DNA of 64,000 nucleotides from Ashinkailepas kermadecensis (taxonomy: Eukaryota; Arthropoda; Thecostraca; Neolepadidae): positions 82,501 to 146,500 of the forward strand of contig JAOTOM010003929.1 of the NCBI GenBank assembly GCA_034440615.1. Reading direction: 5' to 3'. The first letter of the stretch is position 1, and every line of letters begins with the position of its first letter. Positions 1-10,439 of this stretch are shown piece by piece. Under the pieces are notes generated by a model. That model did no database searches. It was not told where the DNA came from and saw only the letters and a list, made by a program, of their open reading frames with translations. Position numbers and translations under genes: made by a program.

Positions 1-1840
1 CATCCGAGTCACGCAGTCGGCCTTCATCTTGTCTGGAACCCGGTGGTCCAACAAGGAAAGGCCGACCAAGTCTTCCGCCAAGTACCAGAGATGCCGTTGG
101 AGGGCATTGCTCGCGGTTGCAGCGACGTTCATCTGATTCGTGTACTTCTGGAGTTCAGTCAGCATCATGATGTCGTTGTATGGGGCGTGGGATGACAGAG
201 GAGCTTCGTGCCAAAATCGGACGTACATCAGGGCAACTAACAGCGCCATGCCAGTCACATTCCGCTCCTCTCGTTTCGTTATCTTGAACTGGTGTCGGAA
301 CAGGAACATCTTGAGGCAGTAGATGCCTTTTGACATCCACCTCGCGTGGTGCGTGGCACCAGGGGCACGAAACGATGGTTGAGTCGTTGTGCCCCCTCCG
401 AGGAACAGGGCTGCGAGCTGCAGGAACTCGAAGTAGTCCTCGCGCGGACACTTCGTTGGATCAGCCAGGGCAGATGCCAGGTAATCCTTCATCTGACAGC
501 GGAGCTGCTCCAGATGTCCTTCGAAGAGGGTATCCTCACCCACCGTGTACTCTTGCTGGTTGATGGTCGGCCACTCCTTCTGGAAACGCTTGAAAATGGC
601 GACTTCCGGACCTCCAGTGTGCCCAGACGTTTTTAAAGACGTCAGAGAGAACAATCTCCAACACATGATGGCGGCACGCCAACATCGCCAACTCCCTTCC
701 AAGACCTTCCTCGATCCGGACGCATGCGCCATTGTGGAGGCCAGTGTTGCTTGCAGTTGTATCGAAGACCAATCCGACTACTTCGTAGCGAATCTTCCAA
801 GACTCGAGCAATTCCAGACACGCTGCGGCCTGAGCTTCTCCAGTACTTCGGGCAGCGCTTGGAATACCCAGCAACTTCTCGAATCCTTGACCGGTTGCCA
901 GAATCGCAAACCTCTCCACTTTCTTCCCTCCCATCTCCTGCAGCAGTTTCCCGTCCCAATGCAGGAGAAGGGGACCAGCTGCTTGAAAGTTCTTCCGCGC
1001 GTCTTCGTCTTGGATTTGGCGTGTGTGACGACGCGCCCGCCGTATGGAACTTCGGGAAAACGTCCGGTCAGAAAGATCGTGGCCCAGGGCCTGTGCAACA
1101 GCGCCAGCGACGAACGCCGCACCACGATCTGGGAGATTGACTCGATCCAAGGCGCCGACGACTTCAGGAGATTTTAAGATGTTCTTGGGCCTCTTCGCGG
1201 GAGGACCAGATGTACAGGCTGAAGATGAAGGTCGGTAGTCGTCTTCAGCCTGTGACTCCTCCGACGATGTGGAGCTGGAACTGAAGGCCCCTTGAACTTT
1301 GGCCTCTCGTCCGTCGTATCTCCGCTGGAGAGCAGCTTCTTGCTCCTTTCTCTTCCCACGCTTGGCCTCGACTCCAGATTTCTTCGCATCGATCCCTGCA
1401 ATGCTGCACGAGAAGACGTCCTCACGCTGCATCTTGAGGAACTCCTTGTCTTCTTCGTTGGTAATGATCTGGAGGGCATCGCTTGTGGCAACATCGAAGA
1501 GATCCTGAAGGTCATCCAGGAACATCTTCTCCTTGACACGGTCCGACTCTCGCCCACGAGTCCGGTGTTTCTTGAGCGCTTGGAATTCGTCTTGGATTAC
1601 TCGAAGTTTCCTGACGCAAGCATCCAACCGCTGTGTCGGGATCCTGGCCCTCTTCCATACGGTGAGTACCTTGCCACATGCCAAGTTCAGGCCTTCCGAG
1701 ACGGTCTTCTTTTCCGCGACGTGATGGAACAGGTACAACGACAGCACATCCCGCTTACTTGGAAGACGGACACATGACAGGGAATCAACAGGCTTCCCGA
1801 GAAGCCAATACTCGGGGCTCGAACGAGTACTGGTTGCCAT
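1..1840 (-). pseudogene. hAT-like transposase, element 1, frameshifted and cut by window edge
   Basis: This is a transposase-like gene read from an ATG at 1838-1840 leftwards. The first 402 or so codons are open. An RNase H-type core is visible: first Asp at about residue 296 (HWDGK), second Asp at 360 (FDTTASNTG), then C-x2-H at 389-392 (CRHH). D-x-[TA]-A-x-N followed by CxxH is the hAT superfamily pattern. At the five-T run 630-634 (A5 on the coding strand) the frame slips by one base. Homology to the family then continues without a stop in the next frame down to base 1, ending in a helical region (HARWMSKGIY, RHLWYLAEDLVG). The gene is therefore longer than the window shows. One slip in a homopolymer could be true decay or an assembly error. 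The relative at 27,252-29,821 has the same motif spacing. Function as an active transposase is not claimed. Confidence 0.75.
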
Positions 1841-2142
1841 GACCTGAAAATAAGAAGAAAAAAGAAAAGACTAACCCTAACAACCTAGTCCAAATTGCGT
1901 ATCATTGAGCCTACGCAGAGAGAAAACGTTTTTATAGTTAATAAACACGACACACGACGGACACATGACAGGGAATCAACAGGCTTCCCGAGAAGCCAAC
2001 ACTCGGGGCTCGAACGAGTACTGGTTGCCATGACCTGAAAATAAGAAGAAAAAAGAAAAGATTAACCCTAACAACCTAGTCCAAATTGCGTATCATTGAG
2101 CCTACACAGAGAGAAAACGTTTTTTTTATAGTTAATAACTAT
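1765..2142. repeat. Tandem duplication of the hAT-like gene's 5' end, offset 191 bp
   Basis: The block 1,765-1,947 (first codons of the transposase plus leader) recurs at 1,956-2,138 with an offset of 191 bp. It includes a second copy of the start region (TGGTTGCCAT at 1831 and 2022). Only a few substitutions and a longer T-run in the second copy separate them, so the duplication is recent relative to the element. Confidence 0.85.
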
Positions 2143-2178
2143 TAACTGAATAGTAATAGTATGTTAATAACATACTAC

Positions 2179-2427
2179 TAACTGAAAATAACACTGTTGT
2201 TTGATTTAAAAATAACACCAGTGTACAACATCAGGGTTGCCACAATGTCCTTAAACTTTAATTCAGCTTATTTTATAATTGCAATTTAGAAGTAAATTGA
2301 ATGGCATACATCCTGAGCGATGTTACTATTAATTCAGTTACTATTAACTGAAAATAACACTGTTGTTTGATTTAAAAATAACACCAGTGTACAACATCAG
2401 GGTTGCCAAAATGTCCTTAAACTTTAA
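2179..2427. repeat. Direct repeat, 83-bp units offset 166 bp
   Basis: 2,179-2,261 and 2,345-2,427 are almost identical. Each ends in CAGGGTTGCCA followed by AATGTCCTTAAAC. CAGGGTTGCC resembles the terminal sequence of hAT elements and MITEs, so these could be two ends of non-autonomous copies. No target duplication could be fixed. Confidence 0.7.
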
Positions 2428-2467
2428 CACGCGCCCTGGAGGGCCTCTGAGAATTACGCGCACTGGA

Positions 2468-2496
2468 GGGGGGGGGGCGGATTCCGCCCCCCCCCC
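2468..2496. repeat. G10CGG / CCGC10 perfect hairpin
   Basis: Thirteen bases (ten G then CGG) pair perfectly with the following arm across a 3-base ATT loop. Related imperfect versions lie at about 3,313-3,343 and 16,497-16,540, each next to an ACGCGC-type motif. This marks a small dispersed repeat family. Confidence 0.8.
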
Positions 2497-2590
2497 TAAG
2501 ATCTCGGCTCCTAGTAAAGCTGGAGGAACGAAATTCTCAGGGTGGATGGGCACGGTAGTGAACTCTATTGTGTGCAATTTTCGTTACCTT

Positions 2591-3042
2591 AGGTCAATAA
2601 CTTCAAGGTCAAATGAGGTCAGATTGGCAAAATTTTCCGGTTTTGCGTGGCTTGGCTTGTCGTCGTTATGGATCGCTGTGATTGTGTTTAAATGCTCAAA
2701 AATGGGCATCAATGATGTTTTGGACATTACTAATGATGCAATGCAGATGCTAGACCCAACATTTGACCTCAGGTCACCTATATAGCACCATTTTATCAGG
2801 TCAGTTACCTGTTCCAGTTACCGGAACCGGCCGCCCGCTCGACTGCTCCGTTGGGCAGCTCGGAGCAATCGGCTTCGTGAAGAAGGGAGTGAAGTACATG
2901 AATAAAGTATGGAAACGCAATGACAAACAGTACAAATGACAACCATTAGTGCATTTATGGCAAAATTCCAGTTGATCAAGTTTGGTTCCATTAACCTGTC
3001 ATGAACTTGACCTGACTTGACCTTGGTGACCTAACATGACCT
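2591..3042. other. Cluster of ten AGGTCA/TGACCT hexamers in non-coding DNA
   Basis: AGGTCA occurs at 2591, 2606, 2616, 2771 and 2798. TGACCT occurs at 2764, 3008, 3018, 3027 and 3037. The last four are direct repeats spaced 4, 3 and 4 bases. 2764-2776 is an everted pair with one base between. The hexamer is the nuclear-receptor half-site, but nothing here shows that it is bound. The stretch otherwise has no convincing gene. Confidence 0.5.
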
Positions 3043-3350
3043 TGAAACTATACAGCATATCAATATGCATCAAACAAGTCCCTAGTGTTGCCTAGAACAC
3101 TTCCCTTTTGTCAGCATACTGGGAGCGCATCTGAGCCGATTTTTGTGGTCTGGCGCTATAACATTTTTTGAATTTAGCGGCCTCTAACTTGGAAAATTTT
3201 CGGGCGATTTCCATTTTTCTTGCTTTAAACGACGCGCCGTTCATTTTTAAGCAGGCACACCGAAAATCGCGTATATCGACCGGTAGAATCTGCAGTTATT
3301 TGCGAAAAACCGGAGGGGTGGGCGGATTTCGCCCCCCTCCAATGCGCGTG

Positions 3351-3545
3351 TTAATTCCGCTTATTTTAGAATTGCAATTTACAAGTAAATTAAATGGCAT
3401 ACATCCTGAGCGATGTTCCTAAACTAACGCAGTCTTCTACTACGTTAGTTTAGGAACGCTGGCGAAGATATATGGCATTTAATTTAATTTTAAATGACAA
3501 CTATAAAATAAGCTGAATTAAAGTTCAAACACATTGTGGCAACCT
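3351..3545. mobile_element. Fold-back (MITE-like) element with perfect central hairpin
   Basis: An arm starting AATTCCGCTTATTTTA is answered by an imperfect inverted arm ending near 3,530. The centre, 3,415-3,457, is a perfect 15-bp stem with a 13-base loop. Related arm sequence occurs once more at 2,262-2,330. There is no coding capacity, and the boundaries are approximate. Confidence 0.6.
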
Positions 3546-3859
3546 TGAACATGTACTAACCTCCAAGTGTTGATGGTGATGCAACGCACACGCGAGTCGT
3601 GACACACACACACACAACGAATACGGGAGCGACGCAATGCACCCACGACCACAGCAACGGTTCAACTGAGTGCAGCACTAATCTATGGCGCACGCAGCAG
3701 CAGTTGCGCCAGGTTCTAAGGGTTAAAAGTGGGGCGACCTCTAAATATCATTGTATCGCGATGAAATTTTGCACACAAGGAGAGGAATGCAACACGAAAA
3801 AAAGCAGTGGTGTGGAGAAAGGACCAGTGCACTGTGAAATTTTACCCCTCTTTTTGGAC

Positions 3860-4120
<261 letters not shown>

Positions 4121-4159
4121 CGAAACATGAGGTGAACATCCAGTCGCCACAATCTGATT

Positions 4160-4318
4160 GGTTGGTTATTAGTTTTACGACACGTCGACCGTTGAGTCAT
4201 GTAGCGTCGCCAATCTCTCACGCCGATTGGTCGCGGGCGAAGAGTAGCGACAGGTGAGACTCGAACCCACAACCTTTCGATTGTGAGTCGAGCATCTTAC
4301 CCCTAGACCACTCGTCCC
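4160..4318 (-). mobile_element. tRNA-Val-derived SINE, full length, 13-bp target duplication
   Basis: Read on the minus strand, it begins GGGGACGAGTGGTCTAG with an A-box-like segment. It has an anticodon-loop-like CTCACAA (CAC, Val) and a B box GGTTCGAGTCTC, then a unique body and a conserved tail ending in TAATAACCAACC. Thirteen bases, CCACAATCTGATT, flank it at 4,147-4,159 and 4,319-4,331. The head is degenerate and followed by a body, so it is a SINE, not a tRNA gene. Confidence 0.92.
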
Positions 4319-4406
4319 CCACAATCTGATTCTTACATTACATTGGACAACGACATTGATCACCATCACATAGTCAGCCGTCTCTGACAACGGGCTTGGT
4401 TTCCAG

Positions 4407-5176
4407 CGTACCAGCAGCAAGCCGGCTGGGATTCGTCTTTCCCGGCTGACTCGGACTGGTTGGAGCCGGCCGGGGTGGACGACTGGCGGTACGTGGCTCA
4501 GGTATCGGCCGGCGAGTCGTACGTGCCGCCGCTGCCGGCCGGCGCAATGCGGAAGCCGCCCACCAACCTCAGTCGCAACGGCGCTGGCCGGCCTGAGCTC
4601 GCTGAGATGGCCACCGCGCCAGGGTTCTGGAAGAGCGCGGCTGTGCCGCCCCTCAGCTGGCTCGAGCCAGATGAATCTGATGTGGTCCCAGAGACGAATG
4701 ACAAAACACAGCAGGAGCTGACCGACGGGGCCCCACAGAATATGACCGACGAAACACTACAGGAACTCGCTGACGGAACTACCCAGGAGTTGACTGACCG
4801 GATGCCGCAGGAGCTGACCGACACGCCACTACAGGAACTGACTGACGGAACACCCCGGGAGCTGACAGGCGAGACCCCGCAGGAGCTGACGGACGAGACG
4901 CTACTGGATCTCACTGACGAAACCCGGCAAGAGCTGACCGACGGGAATCTGCAGGAGCTGACTGACGAGGCCCCGCAAGACTTAATCGTCGAGGCAGCAG
5001 AGACAGCCCTATCGACGCTGACAGGCATAGTACCATGGGTCACAGAAGAGGTAGCTGCCATAGTCCCAGACAACGCTACCGCCACCATCAGAGAAGAGAT
5101 CCCCGAGAAGCTGGCAGTTGAGATTACAGATAATTCCTCCGACGGGGTGCCGGCAGAGACATCGGAGGAGTCATGA
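4407..5176 (+). CDS. Terminal coding exon of an unidentified acidic repeat protein
   Basis: The exon follows a good acceptor (GGCTTGGTTTCCAG, ending at 4,406) and is open for 256 codons to TGA at 5,174-5,176. The first codon is split (two bases in this exon). I do not recognise the protein. Its start is Trp- and Asp-rich (WDSSF, SDWLEPAG, DDWRYVAQ), then a Pro-containing stretch. Twelve tandem 8-residue repeats (type QELTDGTP, 24-bp units, 4,712-4,999) and an acidic Thr/Glu-rich tail follow. GC-rich codons match the TTC21B exons, which supports real coding sequence. Upstream exons were not found; transposon sequence and a SINE lie immediately upstream. The 245-codon frame on the opposite strand is a shadow of the repeat. 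Cellular role unknown. Confidence 0.6.
4712..4999 (+). repeat. 24-bp coding minisatellite, 12 units
   Basis: Twelve consecutive 24-bp units encode variants of Gln-Glu-Leu-Thr-Asp-x-x-x. Divergence between units is moderate, and the frame and the acidic/leucine pattern are retained. That suggests selection on the peptide rather than neutral expansion. Confidence 0.85.
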
Positions 5177-6191
5177 GCGAACGAACCGCCGACAGCGGTG
5201 CGATCCGCTGGATGAGGAACGCCTTGTGTACCCATCTACCCATTCACATTCATGCCAAGTGACGGCCGAGGAGATTGATCCTTGATGGTTGCGTGATGCT
5301 TGGCAGACACTACACCCTGCACCCGTGGTCCGATGTAGCCCACGATGAAAAACTAGCGACGCGAGTGGCATGCCGATTCCTGATGCATGTAATCGCCTAG
5401 ACACTCATCACACGTAGATGAGAAAAGTGAATGGAGCGGGTGGCTTGTTACCGAAGCTATAGCATTTGTAGTTGGTCTGTTCTCATCATTCGTATACCAT
5501 GCCCCCAAAAAAGGAGCCGGATATCCCAAATCTTTTCCACACATAAAGATGGAATATATCGTGCAATGCATGCCACTCTCATATGACAACTTTTCGGTGT
5601 ACATTTTTTTTATTTGACCATGAAATCTAAAAAAATATCATGGTCAGAAATGAACTATCTCGATTCGCAGAATTGTTCAGTACTCTAGATTAGAGAGATG
5701 ATGTAGGCTTACTACATCATCTCTCTATTTATAAAATCATCAACTAGAACCTGCCCTTACTCTGCGTATCTGTGCTGCTATGCCTTCCTTGGTCCGGATA
5801 TGCTAGTTGGCTTACAAATATAATTATTGATATTCCCCCCCCCCCCAACTTGTCCATCTTCGTGTTACCGAACTTAGTTTTTAGCAGGGAGTGCTGCAGC
5901 ATTTTCTTCCCCCACAACTTTTTAGTTGGATCCTCTCCCAAAAAAAACCTTACCACCGGACATAGGAACTACCTGGATCACGCATTTAACGAACCAACAT
6001 CTGGCGCATATATTGGTGATATGCTATACCTAGGCAGCGGGCACGCGCGCACAATACACGACAGTAAAGGACCACTGGAATTCCGGTCAAGGTGTTTGTT
6101 CTGCCCTAGTCAATGAGGTAAAATGATGGAAGCCCACCGATGTGTAGTTGTCTGCAATAAGACGCAGATGTCGGTAGCGGTTGCATAATTT

Positions 6192-6249
6192 GGTTCGTTG
6201 GTTACTGGAGTTTAGGGGCGCATCGACTGCATCGGTCATGCAGCGCCCA
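6192..6249 (-). mobile_element. Headless SINE-tail copy
   Basis: It has the recurring pattern TTACTGGAGTTTAGGGG, CGCATCGACTGCA, then GGTCATGCAGCGCCC. On the minus strand this is the 3' tail of the SINEs described here. No target duplication could be fixed. Confidence 0.65.
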
Positions 6250-7220
6250 TACCGTACTTATGAGATAAAGCCTCGCAACTAAAGCGACATTGGCCGGTTT
6301 TGACTACACGTGAGACGACATCAAAAACATCGACAAGTGTAATAATGCAATTTGACACACTGAAGAGAGTGGAATCCGCCTTCCCTGTCCATGTTATCGG
6401 ATGGCAGACAGACATACAGATGTCCGTGCTGAAGTTATCTCCCGCCCCAATTTCGCGCCTATTGACACACAATAATTTAAAATTTATTGACAACTTTCTG
6501 AGACATGGAATTTTAATCTTCCCCATACCGAAAAGTGAATGCCACCTAGGTGGCTTCCAGTGACCACTGGAAGATGACACACTGCAGCGCGACATTTAGT
6601 AAGATTGGTGGCAAATCCCATCAAAGATGCCTTTGATCTTTTGGTTAAAAAAATTGTCTCATATCCTCACCTCTTCTAGACATTACATTATTGATAAAGG
6701 TACGAAAGGTACATTATTGCTAAAGGTATTGCTGGGTGCACGTTTACGAAAATGGCTCTGGTTCCAAAATATCTTCCACGCGAGAACACTACTCAGAGAA
6801 TCGGAGGAAAGCATACATGCATCGTTGCTTCTCACATCAACGAAGCATGAAGCCCTGGTAGTGACGGTCAACTTAGCCGTAACAGTTTGCTGGAAGGGCT
6901 CCGAAAACTCGACAGATAACACAGGCACCATTCGAAAGATGAGCATCGATTGATTACGATTATGCGATCCTTGTACAAATCTAACGATATTTTAACGTAC
7001 CTTTGCTCGATTTTGCAACTATTTCAAGTGTGCAATCATTCGTTCGGATCCTCCAGCCATGCCTATGTAGCTGTCATATTTGGTATCTTTCAACTTCTCA
7101 GGTCTCAGACATCCCGTAGAAACAACCCGCATAAAATAACAACATCCCGTAGAAAACACTGCCTTGGACATATCAAAATAAGTGTCATGCCTAAAAACAA
7201 GGTGCTCTTTGTATTCACTC

Positions 7221-7281
7221 CAGTTAGTTAGTTAGTTATTTGGGCTTTAGGGCGCATCGACTACATAGGTCATATAGATAT
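7221..7281 (-). mobile_element. Headless SINE-tail copy with 9-bp target duplication
   Basis: A (GTTA)n run leads into TTTGGGCTTTAGGGCGCATC. TATTCACTC occurs on both sides (7,212-7,220 and 7,282-7,290), so the short tail itself is the inserted unit. Confidence 0.75.
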
Positions 7282-8191
7282 TATTCACTCTACAGCTTAT
7301 TTTTGAATGCATATACACATGGAAATGTCCGTAGCGACAAGCCGGTAGCCTACGGATTTGATAAAACATCGTTAGCATCATACGTCTCGTGCAACTCATG
7401 TGCATTAGCTGTATCGACCCAGTCCTTCATGCAAGCTCTGAGAAAGTTCGAAAATATGAAGAGCACCGGAATCTACGTATTTTGCGTTTTCTTTGCACCT
7501 AGTTTGTGATGTCTTGTCCCTGTCGGGACCTACGTAACACATCCCACTTGGGCTGGTATACCCGGGAGCTTGCACTGACCAAACGCAGACCGATCCCGGC
7601 TGCCTCTCCGAACATCAATGATGCCCCCCCCCCCCACACACACAAAGACAGCGGTCACGCAGTAAACAGTCAGTGAAAAATATCCAGCAGCGTAACGCAC
7701 GCCACATATTTTGTGTGGGCCCGGGCAATGGCTAGATACTACAAAGCGGGTGGTGCAAACAGAGCGTAAGATAAGTGCATTGCAGTGCTCTCCGACGACT
7801 GGAGCTTTCTCGGATCCTCACTGGGACATTAGACTGACATCAAACATAAATTATCCGGGTGAGTCATATCGCAGCAGATATTTGATCAAACGTCTGTTTC
7901 TCAGCCTAAATTCTGATCTAATAGACCGAGGACCTAAGAACTACGCGAAAGCAAGCCGGTGCATTTGCAGCCAGCAGTGAAGCTGAAGGGATTGCACGCG
8001 TAGAAAGGTAATTATTCACATATAAAAAATCCATTTTCATGAGACCTGGAAAAAGGAAAATATCCTTTATAAAAATCAGCATTGTCATCTAACTCTTTCA
8101 ACTCAACTTTCGTTACCATATTCACATCAGAAACTACATCGGCGAGCCAGATTACCCTGCTAAAACCAGATGTAGCCATTTGTACTTCGTC

Positions 8192-8247
8192 GTTGTTGTT
8201 ATTGGGGGTTTAGTGGCGCATAAACTGCATAGGTAATGCAGCGCCCT
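8192..8247 (-). mobile_element. Headless SINE-tail copy
   Basis: It carries TTATTGGGGGTTTAGTGGCG and ends AATGCAGCGCCCTG. It is similar to 6,192-6,249. Flanking duplication was not found. Confidence 0.6.
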
Positions 8248-8514
8248 GCCGACGTTAGTCGAGCCACATAGAAAGGCACCGGTGTCAAGTAAGGAACGAC
8301 AGTACGCATCACAGCACGCGGTGACATTGCATGATCCCGTTATACGAAAGACGAAATACTGACCTCTGATTCTCTGAACACACTTGTGGAGGCCAACCAA
8401 TCACATGAAGTACGTGATTGGTTGCATCAGCAGCCAGATAACCTGCGATTATCTCTACGGGTGGTCGCAGCACCAAATCTAGCATGCGTCGGCGGCAGAA
8501 GAACTGCACCTGAC

Positions 8515-8651
8515 CTGTGTGGGCGCGTAGTGCAAGCAGTCCTTCACCAGCAACACCAGGAAGTCCGGGTTGAGCGCGATCAGATACGGCACACCCAGCG
8601 ACAGCGTGCGGAAGCTGCGGAAGTGGGTCTCGATGGCATCGTTCAGAAGGC
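8515..8651 (-). CDS. TTC21B: TTC21B/IFT139 exon 9
   Basis: This exon encodes about residues 422-467 (LLNDAIETHF ... YAPTQ) and matches the human TTC21B segment with LLNDVLDTHF and LNPDFLLEIV, recalled from the family. The acceptor is GCCCGCCAG and the donor is CACACAG/GTCAG. The exon starts in the phase left by exon 8 and ends on a codon boundary. It is the last exon found. No sequence matching the following human segment was seen between 8,514 and 1 on this strand. Confidence 0.88.
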
Positions 8652-9877
8652 CTGGCGGGCAGTGGACTGTGTCAGCTGGTAACGGCTTTTTGCAGCCAGA
8701 TGCATATTAACAAACAAAGTTGACATGACCCCATTGTGACAATGGTGACACAAATTGCTGCTTTGTTGTTCACAGCGAAGACATAAGTACCTAAACATTA
8801 TTAAGAGAGTCTGATTGTTGGGTACTGAACGGAGTTCCAAAGCATCTGCCTTCCCAAGCCTGACATTATTAGTTAAGAGTGCATTCCCGACGCCATTGGT
8901 AGCATTACCAGCTTACTACTCGTCTGTAGATTTTGGTAGTATTCCAGCAGCAACAGTGAGAAACAACAAACGGTACGTACTAGAGTGAGAACAGCAACAC
9001 CAGAAGCACTACCGCAAGATAAACCTACCAATACACGACATGTTCCAGGCAAGTATGTACGTACGCTGGTAAATAACTGAGCAGGATGATTTGCGAATAA
9101 AGTGGACTTATAGATCAAACGGTGTCAAGGACCTGGCGGAGAATATGCCATGTATAAAAACGACCTATTAAGATGTAGCCATCTATGTGTCATAACACGC
9201 GTCCTATAGCTGACATGTTGACTTGAACTGGAATTTATAAATACGAAAACTTAGAATAAGTTTCAATAAGCTTGCACAGTTCTGAATTCGAGTTTTCTAA
9301 GCTCTTCGACAAAATATCGTCGTGAGAAGGTATGTGATACATGATGAGTGTATGGCCGGAATAATGCAGTCACTGGAACATCGAACGTGGACAGAACGTA
9401 CGCCAAATGCAAAGACCTGTTTACGGCGTAATGTGATTCGCCAGATCAAACGAGACCGGATATGTTGATGTCGGATACCAGCATAGCCCAAGGAAATGTT
9501 ACGGTAGATGTCAAACGTCATATGTCGCACTTGCTTGCTCCGCTCCCTATCCCCTTCCTCACCTTCCCGCGCGCTCATGACCCACACGCACTAAATTCCA
9601 AACCACATGTCTTATGGCGATTTATGCTCGTAAGAATGCTTCGAGCAGCTTCAATCACGTGAAATATGCACAGCCTATGTCAAAAATGAATATTGAGTAC
9701 CGTCCGACAATGGTGTAGCCCATATTAGGGCAGTACATTTTGAACTTGTACAAGGTTTACAAGGTTTCTGGTACCAGGCTTTACTAAAAAGGTCAGCTTT
9801 AGCAGAATCGTGAGGAGCTTTGCTATTACCAATCATAAGAAAAAAGGCACAGAAATTCCTATCTCCTGACGCAGTTT

Positions 9878-9974
9878 GGTTGGTTATTGGTTTTACGACA
9901 CGTCGACCGTTGAGTCATATAGCGTCGCCAATCTCTCACGCCGATTGGTCGCGGGCGAAGAGTAGCGACAGGTG
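9878..9974 (-). mobile_element. 5'-truncated tRNA-Val SINE with 14-bp target duplication
   Basis: Only the body and tail remain (about 97 bp; the tRNA head is missing). TCCTGACGCAGTTT flanks it at 9,864-9,877 and 9,975-9,988. 5' truncation with an intact tail is the signature of target-primed reverse transcription. Confidence 0.92.
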
Positions 9975-10439
9975 TCCTGACGCAGTTTAAAAATATTTAT
10001 AAAAGCTTTGGATTCGTGTTCATATCACCGATCAGACTTTCAGATAGGTACTGATAAAATGCCGCATTACAAAGCTGCCTGAAGATTGTAAGTTTTTCCT
10101 GACAGGAGACCACGGTGTAAGGCATGCGCATCCGTTTAATGCCTGATGCGCGGTTTCTGTTTCATTCAGCGCCAAGCCCAACGTTCTGTCGAGCCATGGT
10201 GGGTGTTGACGGCTAAGAATTACTGCCGGTGTAGGGTGTCCAAATCCGCTCAGCTATTTGTCAGATGTAGCTAATAATAAAAAAAAACCTTCCTTGGAGA
10301 ATTTGTAATGAATGATGAATATGATGGAAATGGGATTCTACGTTCAGCTCATTCCGTACCACGAAATTGGCTCCAATTCCAATTTTAATGACTGTAGGAT
10401 TATTTAGGATTTGGAAGCTATATAGAATTGAAATTTTAT

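Larger units (their letters stand above)
5177..8514. other. No gene recognised (intergenic or TTC21B intron 9)
   Basis: I see no convincing exon here. It holds a perfect 16-bp inverted repeat at 5,691-5,727, a C-run near 5,836, two headless SINE-tail copies (6,192-6,249 and 7,221-7,281), a third divergent one at 8,192-8,247, and a C-run near 7,626. Short open frames on both strands lack codon bias and homology. Confidence 0.6.

Noticed and set aside
4240..4318. tRNA-Val gene at the SINE head
   Set aside because: Acceptor-stem pairing is absent, the sequence continues into a SINE body, and target duplications flank the whole unit. The same holds at 12,080-12,159 and 21,480-21,558, and for the heads at 14,664 and 18,010.
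4712..4999. CRISPR-like array
   Set aside because: It has contiguous 24-bp units without unique spacers, in a eukaryotic coding exon.
4498..5235. 245-codon frame antisense to the 4,407-5,176 exon
   Set aside because: It is a Ser/Val-rich shadow of the 24-bp repeat. The plus strand has an acceptor site and balanced acidic repeats, so the plus-strand reading is preferred.
5691..5727. microRNA precursor
   Set aside because: The stem is only 16 bp and too short for an animal precursor; kept only as an inverted repeat.
6627..6953. Opposed 108- and 87-codon frames
   Set aside because: They are a mirror pair in both strands with no homology, typical of chance open frames in intronic or intergenic DNA.
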